The translations under genes were made by a program, and so were the position numbers. A stretch of DNA of 64,000 nucleotides from Auritidibacter ignavus (GTDB lineage: Bacteria; Actinomycetota; Actinomycetes; Actinomycetales; Micrococcaceae), in NCBI RefSeq assembly GCF_003703835.1, contig NZ_RDQR01000003.1, positions 1 through 64,000 of the forward strand. The letters run 5' to 3'. Below are positions 38,896 to 47,233 of the stretch, in pieces (position 1 is the stretch's first letter; every line of letters starts with the position of its first letter). The notes under the pieces were generated by a model. It had not been told where the DNA came from. It ran no database searches and saw only the letters and a program-made list of their open reading frames with translations.

Positions 38896-40415
38896 TCGGT
38901 GCTCTCCTGACGCGAGGAACTGGTGGTGAACAAGGTTTTGCCTGAGCCGGAGGGATAGGGCAATGACATCGTAAAAGTCGATCCGACATCGAGCTGAGAC
39001 CGGACAGAGACCACGCCACGGTGTGCACGAACTATCTCTTGAACAATGGTCAGTCCGAGCCCGGGCCCTTCGGTGCCGGAAGCGTTACGGGCTCGACCGA
39101 AACGTTCGAAGATCGTGCTCAGATCGTCGACGGCGATCCCCGCACCATAGTCAGTAATCCAGAGATCGAGGCTACGGTCGAGAACCTCGCCACTGTCTAA
39201 GCGCTCGACCAGGCGCGAGCCCAGCGTGATTTCACTATCGGGTTCAGAGTGTTTGACGGCATTCTCGGCGAGTTGTAACCACGCTTGAGTGATGCGGTGT
39301 TCATCTAAGGGATAGATCACGTCGGCGGTTTCGGCTACGCTCCAGGTACGCGTGCCCAGCTGTTCGGATTTTCGGGCGACATCATGAGTCAGCGTGGCTA
39401 CGTCTACGGGTATCGGTTGCACGAAATCTGGGCGGTTTGAGGTAGCTAGCGTCATTAGGTCTTCAGTGAGCCGGGTGGCTCGTTCAAGCTCGTGCAGAGA
39501 AATGTCGCGTACTCTCTCCACGTCGTCGGGATTGTCACTTTTCATCAGTTCCAAATTTCCCTGAATGATGGTCATCGGGGTACGAATTTCGTGACCCACA
39601 TCGTCGAGTAGCTGTCGTTGGGACGAGAAACTGTCTTGAAGACGATCGAGCATGGCATTGACGTCTTGAGAGAGACGAGCAACGTCATCGTCACCAGTCA
39701 CCGGCGCTCGGCGATCAAGGTCCTCGTCGGACGAGATCTTGGCCGCGGTGGCTTGAAGTTGCCGGAGTGGTGCAAGAAGTCTGCCAATCAGCACCCAACC
39801 GGCAACAGCGATCAATACGACCACCACGCCAGCGGTAATGCCGAAAGTCATAAAAGTTCGGTTGACTTCCTGCAGGCTTGCTCGCTGGTCTTGTGCAACC
39901 ACCAATACTGACGGCTCGGGGTCTTCAGAAAAAGACACCGGAATGGAGACCACCCGGTACGTAGTCAGCTCGGTCCGCACGGTTTCCAACGTTACCGCGG
40001 TGAATTCTGCTGATTGAACGCGACGTTCGAGCAAGGACACGAGTTCTGGGTCGTGTTCCAGGCGGGTGGGCACAGATTCATGAGCGGTCCAGACCACCCC
40101 GTTCCGGTTCAGGCCCAGCATGCCTTCATGGGCTTCGGGCATGTGCCGAGCCATGGCTACGTAGATCAGCTGGTCTGACTCGTTAAAGGGCTCTCCCGTT
40201 TCAGGGTCTACACCCTGTTCGGCCAAGATACGCACTTCGTGAACGGTTCGGGTCAGCCCGTCGTCCATGCGCTGAAGATAGGCGCCACGCTGCAAGAGAT
40301 AGGACAATGCCCCCGTCAGGCTCAGCGCTAGTAGGGTCATGGCGATCAAAAACAGCACCACTCGGGTGCGGACCGAGAGCCGTTTCCAAGCTGGTGCTTG
40401 CTGCTCTTTGTTCAC
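38892..40415 (-). CDS. Sensor histidine kinase
   Basis: A 507-residue membrane kinase: a first helix at about 18-40, an extracytoplasmic sensor domain of about 140 residues, a second helix around 185-205, a HAMP domain ([16 protein letters not shown]), the H box [12 protein letters not shown], the N box [11 protein letters not shown], and the G boxes [14 protein letters not shown] and [13 protein letters not shown]. All catalytic parts are present. The small acidic-tailed membrane protein lies 6 bases upstream on the same strand, so three genes form one unit. Its signal is unknown. Confidence 0.93.
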   Translation of the reverse strand: MNKEQQAPAWKRLSVRTRVVLFLIAMTLLALSLTGALSYLLQRGAYLQRMDDGLTRTVHEVRILAEQGVDPETGEPFNESDQLIYVAMARHMPEAHEGMLGLNRNGVVWTAHESVPTRLEHDPELVSLLERRVQSAEFTAVTLETVRTELTTYRVVSIPVSFSEDPEPSVLVVAQDQRASLQEVNRTFMTFGITAGVVVVLIAVAGWVLIGRLLAPLRQLQATAAKISSDEDLDRRAPVTGDDDVARLSQDVNAMLDRLQDSFSSQRQLLDDVGHEIRTPMTIIQGNLELMKSDNPDDVERVRDISLHELERATRLTEDLMTLATSNRPDFVQPIPVDVATLTHDVARKSEQLGTRTWSVAETADVIYPLDEHRITQAWLQLAENAVKHSEPDSEITLGSRLVERLDSGEVLDRSLDLWITDYGAGIAVDDLSTIFERFGRARNASGTEGPGLGLTIVQEIVRAHRGVVSVRSQLDVGSTFTMSLPYPSGSGKTLFTTSSSRQESTE

Positions 40416-40421
40416 GCTGGC

Positions 40422-40841
40422 CTAGTCGTCGTCATCATCGTCCTCATCATCCCCGTCTTCATCGTCATCATCATCGTCATCATCATCGTCTGGCTGGTAG
40501 GGCGAAGGTGCCGGTGGGCCAACGTTCTTCGGGCTCACTTCGTTTACTTCGGTATTGCCGGGTGTTTCTGTTGGCTGAGCTTCGGACGAGAGGTTCTGAG
40601 AAGAACCGGTGATCTTAGATGAGGTCGCGGGCACGGGTCCAGATGATTCGTCGGCGACGGCTTGGGATGGGCGGTGTTGAGAGGAGGTGGGGGTCTGATT
40701 CACGGAAATCGGAGGACTGAGTTCCACCTCATCCGAGCCACCAGAGAGATTGACCCAGAGCATGCCCAAACCGATGATCACGGCGGCCAGCGCTACCGCC
40801 GACCCACCCCATAGCAGGGCTGTCCTTCCACCTGTTGACAT
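40422..40841 (-). CDS. Membrane protein with poly-aspartate tail
   Basis: A 139-residue protein with one N-terminal helix (TALLWGGSAVALAAVIIGLGMLWV, about 7-30), a Ser/Thr/Pro-rich linker, and a final stretch of about 22 almost pure Asp/Glu/Gly residues. The DNA of the tail is a GAT/GAC triplet run, prone to length change. With the tail outside the cell it may bind divalent cations. Being first in a unit with a sensor kinase and regulator, it may be an accessory sensor or a target. Neither is shown. I found no family. Confidence 0.7.
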   Translation of the reverse strand: MSTGGRTALLWGGSAVALAAVIIGLGMLWVNLSGGSDEVELSPPISVNQTPTSSQHRPSQAVADESSGPVPATSSKITGSSQNLSSEAQPTETPGNTEVNEVSPKNVGPPAPSPYQPDDDDDDDDDDEDGDDEDDDDDD

Positions 40842-41002
40842 GATGCCTATTCTGTCGTTTTTTCGTGAGACCTCAATGAGAATGTGCGCTCACCGTGTCC
40901 TCATCATGACATATCTACACTCTCCCGGGGAACAAGACTTTCCTCATCCACAGTTCCCTTTCTTGCTGGATCCAAGTACTGGTGGCGGACGATGCTACGG
41001 AT

Positions 41003-41671
41003 ATGACGACGACACAACGTTTTTGTTCCGAAGTTCCACGGCGAGACCAACGTGCTCCCGGGCGTCGTGAAATCGGCAGACGACTCCTTGGGCTACTCGC
41101 GATGATCTGGCTGATGGGGTTGTTTCCGGCTGCGACGGTGCTCGCCACTCCCCACTACTCCCCTGTGTCGAGATCGCCTCTGACTGTGTTGCCAGCAGAC
41201 ACTCAATGGGACCCACCGGTTCCCGGCGCGAGTCCGCAGGACATTGTCACCAGTTTTGATCCACCGACTGCCCCGTGGTCCGCTGGCCACCGTGGGATAG
41301 ATCTCGTTGCTCCATCGGGCACCGTGGTCGCTCCCGCTCACGGGCGGGTGACGGTGGCTCAGAAAGTGGTGGACCGACATGTCGTGACAGTTGAGCACCC
41401 CAATGGTCTGTTGTCATCGTTCGAACCGGTGGTGACCGAGCTCGAGGTCGGAGAAACGGTGCAGACCGGGGATGTCATCGGGGAGATTGAACCGGGCGTG
41501 GACCACTGTGATGTTTCGTGCGTGCACTGGGGGGTGCGAGTTCCCGATGGATGGCGCATTGGCTCGACGCTTCGAGATCGCTATATCGATCCGTCATTGT
41601 TGCTGGGATGGCAACGGCCGTCGGTGTTATGGCCACTCGACCATGATCCGCCGGTCGCGCCGGAACACTGA
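41003..41671 (+). CDS. M23 family peptidase (LytM type), exported
   Basis: A 222-residue exported protein (ATG at 41003; a GTG at 40982 would add 7). After a basic start (RRDQRAPGRREIGRR) comes a signal helix LLGLLAMIWLMGLFPAATVLA. The M23 domain has HRGIDLVAPSGTVVAPAHGRV, with the first zinc ligands, and CVHWGVRVPDGW at the end, with the HxH-like pair lacking the usual second histidine before W (SCVHWG). Members cut peptidoglycan cross-bridges or act as amidase activators. It is commonly near rpsB in actinobacteria. Confidence 0.85.
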   Translation: MTTTQRFCSEVPRRDQRAPGRREIGRRLLGLLAMIWLMGLFPAATVLATPHYSPVSRSPLTVLPADTQWDPPVPGASPQDIVTSFDPPTAPWSAGHRGIDLVAPSGTVVAPAHGRVTVAQKVVDRHVVTVEHPNGLLSSFEPVVTELEVGETVQTGDVIGEIEPGVDHCDVSCVHWGVRVPDGWRIGSTLRDRYIDPSLLLGWQRPSVLWPLDHDPPVAPEH

Positions 41672-41672
41672 G

Positions 41673-42797
41673 TCACGCACCGCGGCGACGCTGGTCATGA
41701 ACGCGGTAAGCCAGATCGATGAGTCGACGGGCCGAATCCTCCCAGCGGTAGCACTGCGATTGCTCTCGCGCTGCAACCGAGGCCCGCGCGAAGTGTTCGG
41801 GCTGGTTGAGCGTGATAGCGGCCTGTGCAAAGTCAGAGAGCCAGTCCGAGTCCTGCAGATCGATAAAGTGGGCGTGCGGTCCTTCCCCAGCGATATCCCG
41901 GAATATCTCGATATCGGAAACAATCACCGGGGTTCCTTCTTCCATTGCTTCGGCCAGTGGCAAGCCGAAACCCTCGGTACGAGACAATGTCACGAGGGCG
42001 GTGGCAGTGCGCAAGAGCTGGTGATATTCCTCTTCGGATGTACCGTGATGCAGGATCACCTGTTCGGACCCAACCCCGGCCTCAGCAGCGACAGCAGCCA
42101 ATTCTTCTTCCCGTTGTGGTGAAATTTTTGACAATAGATGTAGCTGATACTCAGGGAGTTCTGCCATGGCCCGGACGAGCTCGTTGACATTTTTGTAGTC
42201 CATGAACGAGCCCATATAGACCAATGATTTATCCGGTTGCTGGTGTGGATCACGGGGCTGGGAAACCTCATGGGCCGCATTGGAGATCACGGTGATGGGA
42301 CGAGTGGTTAGCCGGTGTTTGCGCATGAGCCGTTGCGTGGTACGCGACACCGTCGCCACGGCATCCGCTCTGTTCAGCACCAGCCGTTGCGGCCAGTAGG
42401 CCAGGTGATAGAGTCGCCACAGTCCACGCACCGGGGCGGGCAAATCATGTGGCGGGGTGCGGTGTTGATAATAAATCAGGTCGTGCAGGGTGAGAATCAG
42501 CCCGTAGTTCCTCCCCCACGACCCCATGGTCTGCATAGGGGAAAACACCACATCGGGTTCTAATGCGTTGATCCGTCGAGCAATGAATGGTTCGGCCGGA
42601 GACGTCGGTGCGGGCATGAGCTCCCACGGGACATTATTGGGCAGGAGCTTGAGCTGTGCGGTATCGCTGATGAGCATGGAAACAGGATGCTGGGCGGCCA
42701 CCGCTTCGATCAGGGAGGACCCGTACCGAGAAATCCCGTCGTGGAAATCGGTGCGGGTGTATCGAGCGTCCATCACCAGCCTCAACGTTGTGGTCAT
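41673..42797 (-). CDS. GT4-type glycosyltransferase
   Basis: A 374-residue protein from the ATG at 42797 (the frame stays open to 42848, but the shorter start gives the family's MTTTLRLVMDARY). It has a GT-B fold: TLHDLIYYQHR in the N-terminal half and, in the C-terminal half, YMGSFMDYKNV, HHGTSEEEYHQLL and the EGFGLPLAEAMEEGTPVIVSD motif, the nucleotide-sugar site. It is the last host gene before the prophage. Donor and acceptor are unknown; convergent with the M23 peptidase, one base apart. Confidence 0.85.
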   Translation of the reverse strand: MTTTLRLVMDARYTRTDFHDGISRYGSSLIEAVAAQHPVSMLISDTAQLKLLPNNVPWELMPAPTSPAEPFIARRINALEPDVVFSPMQTMGSWGRNYGLILTLHDLIYYQHRTPPHDLPAPVRGLWRLYHLAYWPQRLVLNRADAVATVSRTTQRLMRKHRLTTRPITVISNAAHEVSQPRDPHQQPDKSLVYMGSFMDYKNVNELVRAMAELPEYQLHLLSKISPQREEELAAVAAEAGVGSEQVILHHGTSEEEYHQLLRTATALVTLSRTEGFGLPLAEAMEEGTPVIVSDIEIFRDIAGEGPHAHFIDLQDSDWLSDFAQAAITLNQPEHFARASVAAREQSQCYRWEDSARRLIDLAYRVHDQRRRGA

Positions 42798-42883
42798 GGG
42801 CTTCCTTCCCTCGATGACGTTCTCCCCACGAAAAGGTACCTGGCTCACACCTGATCAGATTGGTTGCCTGGTGAGATGGCAAT

Positions 42884-42931
42884 TGGTGGGGCGTGTGGGA
42901 CTTGAACCCACGACAAAAGGATTATGAGTCC
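42884..42931 (-). other. Phage attachment site: 3' half of a CAT-anticodon tRNA
   Basis: Read on the minus strand, the segment has the anticodon loop CTCATAA flanked by GGA/TCC, a variable loop, a T-arm with GTGGG/CCCAC around TTCAAGT, the acceptor strand ACGCCCC, and A-CCA. The matching 5' acceptor strand GGGGCGT and a D-arm are absent further along (42932 on), so only the 3' half is here. GACTCATAATC in the anticodon arm is typical of tRNA-Ile2; elongator tRNA-Met is the alternative. The integrase lies 110 bases away. The intact tRNA should be at the other end of the prophage, outside the window. Confidence 0.8.
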
Positions 42932-43041
42932 GTGTCAACCCATTTCACGTGGTTACACTACCACCCAAAACCGCACCATTCCGCGAAATTTGTTTCACTG
43001 ACATGCAGGCGTGTTCGGGCTTGTTCCACCTGTGGTTCCAC

Positions 43042-44403
43042 CTACAACCCCCGAGCTTCACGCCACGCATCCAACCCCACCACATTCCCCTCAGACGGTG
43101 GTGGCGAGGACGGCGCAGGATCAGGTGCCAACAACGAGTCGGCCACCCGGTCCACTGCATCCACCCGCAGCTCATCCAACACGTGCTGATACCGCTTCAA
43201 CATCGACACTTGCGACCACCCCATGATCTCCATGACCACCCTGGGGTCCACGCCTTGGACCAGCAGCATGGTCGCAGCGGTGTGCCGTAAATCTTTCACC
43301 GTCCCCGTTGTCACCCCGGCCTGCTTCAACAGGTCCTTGAACAACGCCCAATCCTGGCGACTATTCGGCGGCCGCCCATTCCGCTGTTTGAACACCAGGT
43401 CGTACTCTTGGCCGTCTGGGGCAGTCCAGGTCGCCCGGTGGCCGTCTTGGACCTCCCACAACCGGTGACGCTCCCACTGAGCCACCAACGCCCGATAGAT
43501 CACCTCTGGCATCGGCAACCCACGAATACTTGTTTCGGTCTTCGGCTCCCCCAAAAACAGCCCACCACCAAACCGTTGTGGGCAGTCCGCGCCACGCCGC
43601 TTCCTGCACGACGGGCCATCCTTGGTTTGGTTGCACCCGTGTTGCCACGACAACCGGAACAACTTCCGGTCCACCCTGATCCGCTTCTGCTCCAAAAACA
43701 CCCGGTCCCAGGCCAACCCCAGCACCTCTGACTGGCGTGGACCCAACAGGGTGCCAATCAGCCACCTGGCCGGATTCTCACTATCCTGGATCACCGCCAG
43801 TAGCCTCTTGGCCTGGGGTACAGTCAACGACTCCCCCGACCTCGACATGTTCTGCGACTTCATCGCCTTCGGTACGGTCGCTAAATCTGCTGGGTTGTGC
43901 CCCAGAACCCCACGCCGGACCGCCTCACCCAGCCCCTTGCGCAGGATGTTGTGAAACTGGCGCACCGTAGAGATCGTGAGTCCAGCATCCCGCATGGACC
44001 GGTACTGACGCTCCAGGTCCTCCGGTTTCAGCTTGGACAACACGATCTTGCCGACCCTGGGCTTGTCCACGTAGGTGCGGACCTTGGACCGGTACCCCTT
44101 CAGCGTCAGCGCTTCCAGATCTTCCGCCAACTCACGTTTCTGCAGATAATGCTCCATCCACGCCGACAAGGTCATGTTCGCGTCCACGGTGGTGACCCGC
44201 CCGGCCTCATAATCCCGCACCAGCCGGGCAATCTCCCGCCGACACGCTGCAGCAGACTCCGCTGTCACGGTTCGCCGGTTCCGGGTGCCGTCGGCCTTGT
44301 ACCCAAGCATGACCGTGGACCTCCACATCCCGGGCCGAACCTCTTTCGGCTCGGACCCCTCCCCATCGAGCCGTTTACGTTTCTTCTGTGCATCCTTGCT
44401 CAT
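43042..44403 (-). CDS. Tyrosine-type site-specific integrase
   Basis: A 453-residue integrase that recombines phage attP with the tRNA attB. The N-terminal part has an arm-binding fold and a SAM-like core-binding domain (about 70-170). The catalytic domain has TLLGPRQSEVLGL (first arginine), DLRHTAATMLLVQ (second arginine with LRHT) and the nucleophile in GWSQVSMLKRYQHV. An insert of about 40 residues with Cys/Trp lies after the first arginine box (DGPSCRKRRGADCPQR). It overlaps the ImmA-like gene by 4 bases and sits next to the att site. Confidence 0.93.
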   Translation of the reverse strand: MSKDAQKKRKRLDGEGSEPKEVRPGMWRSTVMLGYKADGTRNRRTVTAESAAACRREIARLVRDYEAGRVTTVDANMTLSAWMEHYLQKRELAEDLEALTLKGYRSKVRTYVDKPRVGKIVLSKLKPEDLERQYRSMRDAGLTISTVRQFHNILRKGLGEAVRRGVLGHNPADLATVPKAMKSQNMSRSGESLTVPQAKRLLAVIQDSENPARWLIGTLLGPRQSEVLGLAWDRVFLEQKRIRVDRKLFRLSWQHGCNQTKDGPSCRKRRGADCPQRFGGGLFLGEPKTETSIRGLPMPEVIYRALVAQWERHRLWEVQDGHRATWTAPDGQEYDLVFKQRNGRPPNSRQDWALFKDLLKQAGVTTGTVKDLRHTAATMLLVQGVDPRVVMEIMGWSQVSMLKRYQHVLDELRVDAVDRVADSLLAPDPAPSSPPPSEGNVVGLDAWREARGL

Positions 44404-44816
44404 AGTGTTTTCCCTATCTCCGCGTTAATGCTGCCTAACCGTTGCTGTTGTTTGAAGGTCAGCCCGTCCAACCGGTCCGCCAACACCAACCGAGTCACCC
44501 CCAGTTCGTCGGCGAGCTCATCAATCGTGGCAGCCCACCGCCAAGACTCCTCCAAGGTCTCGAACGGGATGAGCAGTTTCGCGGTCACAGCACGGACGCG
44601 GGCTTCGACTAAGGATGGCTGGCAGGTGGTGTGCCCGCAGGCGATGTGGACGAGTTCGTGCATCACCGCACACCGGTACTCGGTTTGATTCATCCGGGGG
44701 TCAACCCAGATGTGAGTGCCATCGGTGGCGGCGGGGATATGGTCGGCTGGTCTACGGTGGATCACTCTGACATGGGGCGCGAAGGACTGAAGAATTCGTT
44801 CAACCATGCCCACCAT
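44400..44816 (-). CDS. ImmA/IrrE-type metallopeptidase
   Basis: A 138-residue protein with the zinc motif HELVH at 53-57 (CAVMHELVHIACGH) and a following acidic residue region. ImmA-type peptidases cut the phage or ICE repressor to start induction. It overlaps the integrase start by 4 bases (ATGA). In the ImmR-ImmA pair the two genes usually touch; here a DUF3800 gene and an RNA candidate lie between this gene and the HTH repressor. Confidence 0.85.
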   Translation of the reverse strand: MVGMVERILQSFAPHVRVIHRRPADHIPAATDGTHIWVDPRMNQTEYRCAVMHELVHIACGHTTCQPSLVEARVRAVTAKLLIPFETLEESWRWAATIDELADELGVTRLVLADRLDGLTFKQQQRLGSINAEIGKTL

Positions 44817-44896
44817 GCTGGCTGTTAGCTAGGACACGATAAAATGAAGCAGCAACCAAAAGCGTGTGACCGCGCGGGGCCCAAAGTGTTATACTG

Positions 44897-44980
44897 GGAT
44901 CACCGAGGCCCTTGACGCGAATAGTCGCCGTATGGTTGGCGTTCCCACAATCGTGGGATAGCACCAAGGGCCGACTTTTT
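44897..44980 (+). ncRNA. Candidate small structured RNA next to DUF3800 gene
   Basis: On the plus strand an 8-bp outer stem pairs GGCCCTTG (44907-44914) with CAAGGGCC (44965-44972). Inside are GCGA/TCGC (44917-44928, or the alternative CGCC/GGCG 44926-44941) and a strong TCCCAC/GTGGGA hairpin (44943-44958, loop AATC). Five T's follow at 44976-44980. A -10-like TATACT at 44890-44895 and a 4-of-6 -35 (GTGACC, 44866-44871, 18-base spacer) precede it. No frame codes for protein. It ends at the stop codon of the convergent DUF3800 gene. Structured RNAs beside DUF3800 genes have been reported from comparative work; membership of a named class is inference. Confidence 0.6.
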
Positions 44981-45614
44981 ATCTCGTGAAATTCCAGTAC
45001 GTGCCCTGCGGCTGATACGTCCGAGGTCGAATCCGCAACAAATGCTTGTCGTCACTGGGTTTATTCGTTCGGATACACCGATTCACCGCACCAGCAGCCA
45101 TATCTGCCAACTGGATCCCAGCGTTGAATTTTGAATCATCGAACTTCACCGCCCGGATCGTTCCAGGACTCTCCCGGTTGACCATTCGCATCAAGTACGC
45201 CTCGTCTTCGATACCGAACCCTTTCGTGTCGTGACCATCAATAACGATCTTTGCGTCGCGGATCTGGTCGTAGTTCTTCGTCAACAACATCCTGATCGCA
45301 TAGCTTTTGAGTGCGGCTGGGCTGCTACGCAACTTATGGCTATAGATCTTGCTCTTGTCAAAGAAGATCACCCGAAGGTGGTAATCAATATGATCCGTGC
45401 AGTTAAAGAAGCAGTCCTTGACGCGTTCTTTGGTCTTCGCATATTTGAACTCAGGCTTGTGCCGATTATGCGCCAAACATTCTTCTATCGCCCGTTTGAG
45501 CGCTTCGATCTGGAATGGGTCACGGAATACAGCAGCAGCCATAACTAGATGGCTTGATGCTCCATGCTCGAACTTGAAACCGCCGTCGCCGGAGTCGTCG
45601 ATAAAAACGTGCAC
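44979..45614 (-). CDS. DUF3800 family protein
   Basis: A 211-residue protein with the DUF3800 pattern: an N-terminal acidic FIDDSGDGG (about 4-12), a second acidic strand IVIDGHDTKG, and NAGIQLADMAAGAVNRCIR near the C-terminus. The spaced aspartates resemble an RNase H-like catalytic fold. The start is GTG at 45614, only 3 bases after the stop of the HTH repressor, so the two are translationally coupled and should be expressed in the lysogen. Function is not established for the family; a nuclease or toxin-like role is an inference. Confidence 0.85.
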   Translation of the reverse strand: MHVFIDDSGDGGFKFEHGASSHLVMAAAVFRDPFQIEALKRAIEECLAHNRHKPEFKYAKTKERVKDCFFNCTDHIDYHLRVIFFDKSKIYSHKLRSSPAALKSYAIRMLLTKNYDQIRDAKIVIDGHDTKGFGIEDEAYLMRMVNRESPGTIRAVKFDDSKFNAGIQLADMAAGAVNRCIRTNKPSDDKHLLRIRPRTYQPQGTYWNFTR

Positions 45615-45617
45615 AGG

Positions 45618-46208
45618 CTAGTCCCCGCCGTCCTGGTTTTCTTCGCCGAGCCCATCAAAGAACTCATCGTCCTGATCAGCTTGGATCGGCATGTTTGGGT
45701 GTGCCGCTAAGAATTCTGGATCCAGCGACGGGATCTTCTGTTCAGACTCAGAACTTTGGGTGTCATTGTCCGGGCTATCGACAGCACGGAGGTCTGGGCG
45801 GTTGGGTTCTTGGGCTCGTTTGCGGAGTTCATTTCGTAGCCTTTCAATCTCACGATTGGTTTTCAGAAAGGCACGTGCCGCATAAATCAGAGCTTCACGC
45901 TGGTCTTGGTCCAGTTCATCAACATCTGGTGGGAGTTGGTCTGCGAATTTCGCGGCCACATATTTACGGCCTGCAGCTTCATACACCCGCTCTTCGGAGA
46001 GGCCGGCCAGGAAGGCCAGCGCTTCGAGAGTTTTTGCCTGCGGCTTGGACCGGTAGATCCCTGCCACGATTCGGTCAAAGGTAGTTGGTGACATGGTCTT
46101 GCCAGCGCGCTCAGCGATTCGTTGCATCTGTCGTCCGCCGACGCCGTCGTGGCGTTGCTGGGCGATCAGCGCGATGTCTCGCAGTGATTCGTTTTGGCTC
46201 GTGCTCAT
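45618..46208 (-). CDS. Phage immunity repressor-like HTH protein
   Basis: From the ATG at 46208 (GAGGAC upstream) it has 196 residues. The N-terminal part (about 5-75) reads as an HTH DNA-binding domain: RQMQRIAERAGKTMSPTTFDRIVAG then LEALAFLAGLSEERVYEAAG. The middle has a helix-rich segment (REALIYAARAFLKTNREIERLRNEL) fit for dimerisation; the tail is acidic and may be the ImmA target. Position divergent from a Cro-like gene with palindromic sites between supports a lysogeny repressor. An alternative is a middle-phase regulator. Confidence 0.75.
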   Translation of the reverse strand: MSTSQNESLRDIALIAQQRHDGVGGRQMQRIAERAGKTMSPTTFDRIVAGIYRSKPQAKTLEALAFLAGLSEERVYEAAGRKYVAAKFADQLPPDVDELDQDQREALIYAARAFLKTNREIERLRNELRKRAQEPNRPDLRAVDSPDNDTQSSESEQKIPSLDPEFLAAHPNMPIQADQDDEFFDGLGEENQDGGD

Positions 46209-46227
46209 GTCCTCAACTTTCCCGGTA

Positions 46228-46336
46228 CTGGTACTAGTAATACCAGCGCAAAGTGAAAAGTAATTATTACCAGGTCGGCTACTTCCCTTGCATTGTATGG
46301 CATCCACGGCCATTAGTAATACTTGCAGTGCCAATT
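46228..46336. promoter_or_regulatory. Operator-like repeats between repressor and Cro-like genes
   Basis: A palindrome CTGGTA-7-TACCAG lies at 46228-46246. Related half-sites AGTAATAC occur at 46236-46243 and 46315-46322, and TTATTACCAG at 46264-46273. Two or three similar sites spread over about 110 bases between divergent regulatory genes match a phage lysis-lysogeny switch. Confidence 0.6.
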
Positions 46337-46377
46337 GCGGCATGCTACAGTTGTTTTCACCGAAGAAAGAGGGCACA

Positions 46378-46746
46378 ATGGTTTATACACAGCAACCAAG
46401 AGTTACTCCACTGAAGAAGAAGTGGAGCCGACCAAAGGAAAGAATTGCAGGGCACACCTACATGAAAGTACGCGACTATGAGCTCATGAGAGAGCTCAGA
46501 GAAGAGCAGGGCCTAACGCAAACCCAGCTAGCGGTTCTCTCGAAATGCAGTCAGGCCACGATTAGCGCCATCGAGAACGAAAACCTCACGACGATCAGTG
46601 TGGACCTTGGCACTCACCTGGCTTACTGGTTGGGGCGTCGTCCGCGTGAACTTTTTGACGAGTTCGACGACCGTGAAGTTGCTGCGGTCAAAGTGAAAAT
46701 TGATACACGCCGCACTCGTCACCGTAAAGCGGAGCCAGCAGCATGA
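46378..46746 (+). CDS. Cro-like XRE-family regulator
   Basis: A 122-residue protein from the ATG at 46378 (AAGAGG upstream). The HTH is at about 34-90: MRELREEQGLTQTQLAVLSKCSQATISAIENENL, the classic XRE helix-turn-helix. A basic N-terminal lead (KKKWSRPKERIAG) and basic tail (DTRRTRHRKAE) surround it. First gene of the rightward early operon; it should repress the divergent lysogeny promoter. Confidence 0.85.
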   Translation: MVYTQQPRVTPLKKKWSRPKERIAGHTYMKVRDYELMRELREEQGLTQTQLAVLSKCSQATISAIENENLTTISVDLGTHLAYWLGRRPRELFDEFDDREVAAVKVKIDTRRTRHRKAEPAA

Positions 46747-46877
46747 CAACACCGAAAAGCGGCCTAGGGCTTCTAGCTTCCGCATATAAGGCCACGTTTG
46801 GCAGCGGACTGGTGACCGACTTTGAGTCGGTTGTCGCTGTCGCCTATCAAAAGATTGACCCCCACCGTGCCGGGTAG
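46743..46877 (+). CDS. Small early phage protein
   Basis: A 44-residue protein whose ATG overlaps the Cro-like stop in ATGA. It reads MTTPKSGLGLLASAYKAT and ends DPHRAG before TAG at 46875-46877. The overlap and lack of gap to the following gene support translation. No family recognised. Confidence 0.5.
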   Translation: MTTPKSGLGLLASAYKATFGSGLVTDFESVVAVAYQKIDPHRAG

Positions 46878-46912
46878 GGGCCAAAACAGTCAACTCGAAA
46901 AAGGAGTATCTG

Positions 46913-47233
46913 ATGTCTACTTTACCACTTGAATATGCCACCGAAGCCAGAGATACGTACATCCGAAGCGCACGGGCTCGGACTGTTGTGCTTCACCAGC
47001 TCAACGATGTGCGTCGTGACCCGGCCGCGCTTGCCTCCTCGGGCGTGACGACCGAGGAGGTCCAATCCGCATTTGAGACGGTATGGAAGGTCTCCGCGTT
47101 CTATGAATCCAAGCTCTGGCTTGAGGCCAACGAGGAACGCAAAGCCAACGACCGGATTGTTGAGCCGTTGCGGCGTGCAGTGTCTGGTGACGCCTCCCCG
47201 GTAGCGCCCCTGCCTGACGAAGAGGACGACTGA
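46913..47233 (+). CDS. Hypothetical early phage protein
   Basis: A 106-residue, mainly helical protein with AAAGGAG upstream. The C-terminal part is acidic (PLPDEEDD). The stop overlaps the next start in TGATG, so it is coupled to the excisionase-like gene. No domain recognised. Confidence 0.65.
   Translation: MSTLPLEYATEARDTYIRSARARTVVLHQLNDVRRDPAALASSGVTTEEVQSAFETVWKVSAFYESKLWLEANEERKANDRIVEPLRRAVSGDASPVAPLPDEEDD

Noticed and set aside
40422-40500. GAT/GAC triplet run as possible CRISPR or tandem repeat array
   Set aside because: It is a coding triplet run for poly-Asp; there are no spacers or separate repeats.
42932-42975. Continuation of the tRNA to a complete gene
   Set aside because: The following bases give GGGTGGT where GGGGCGT is needed for the acceptor stem, and no proper D-arm; they are phage sequence.
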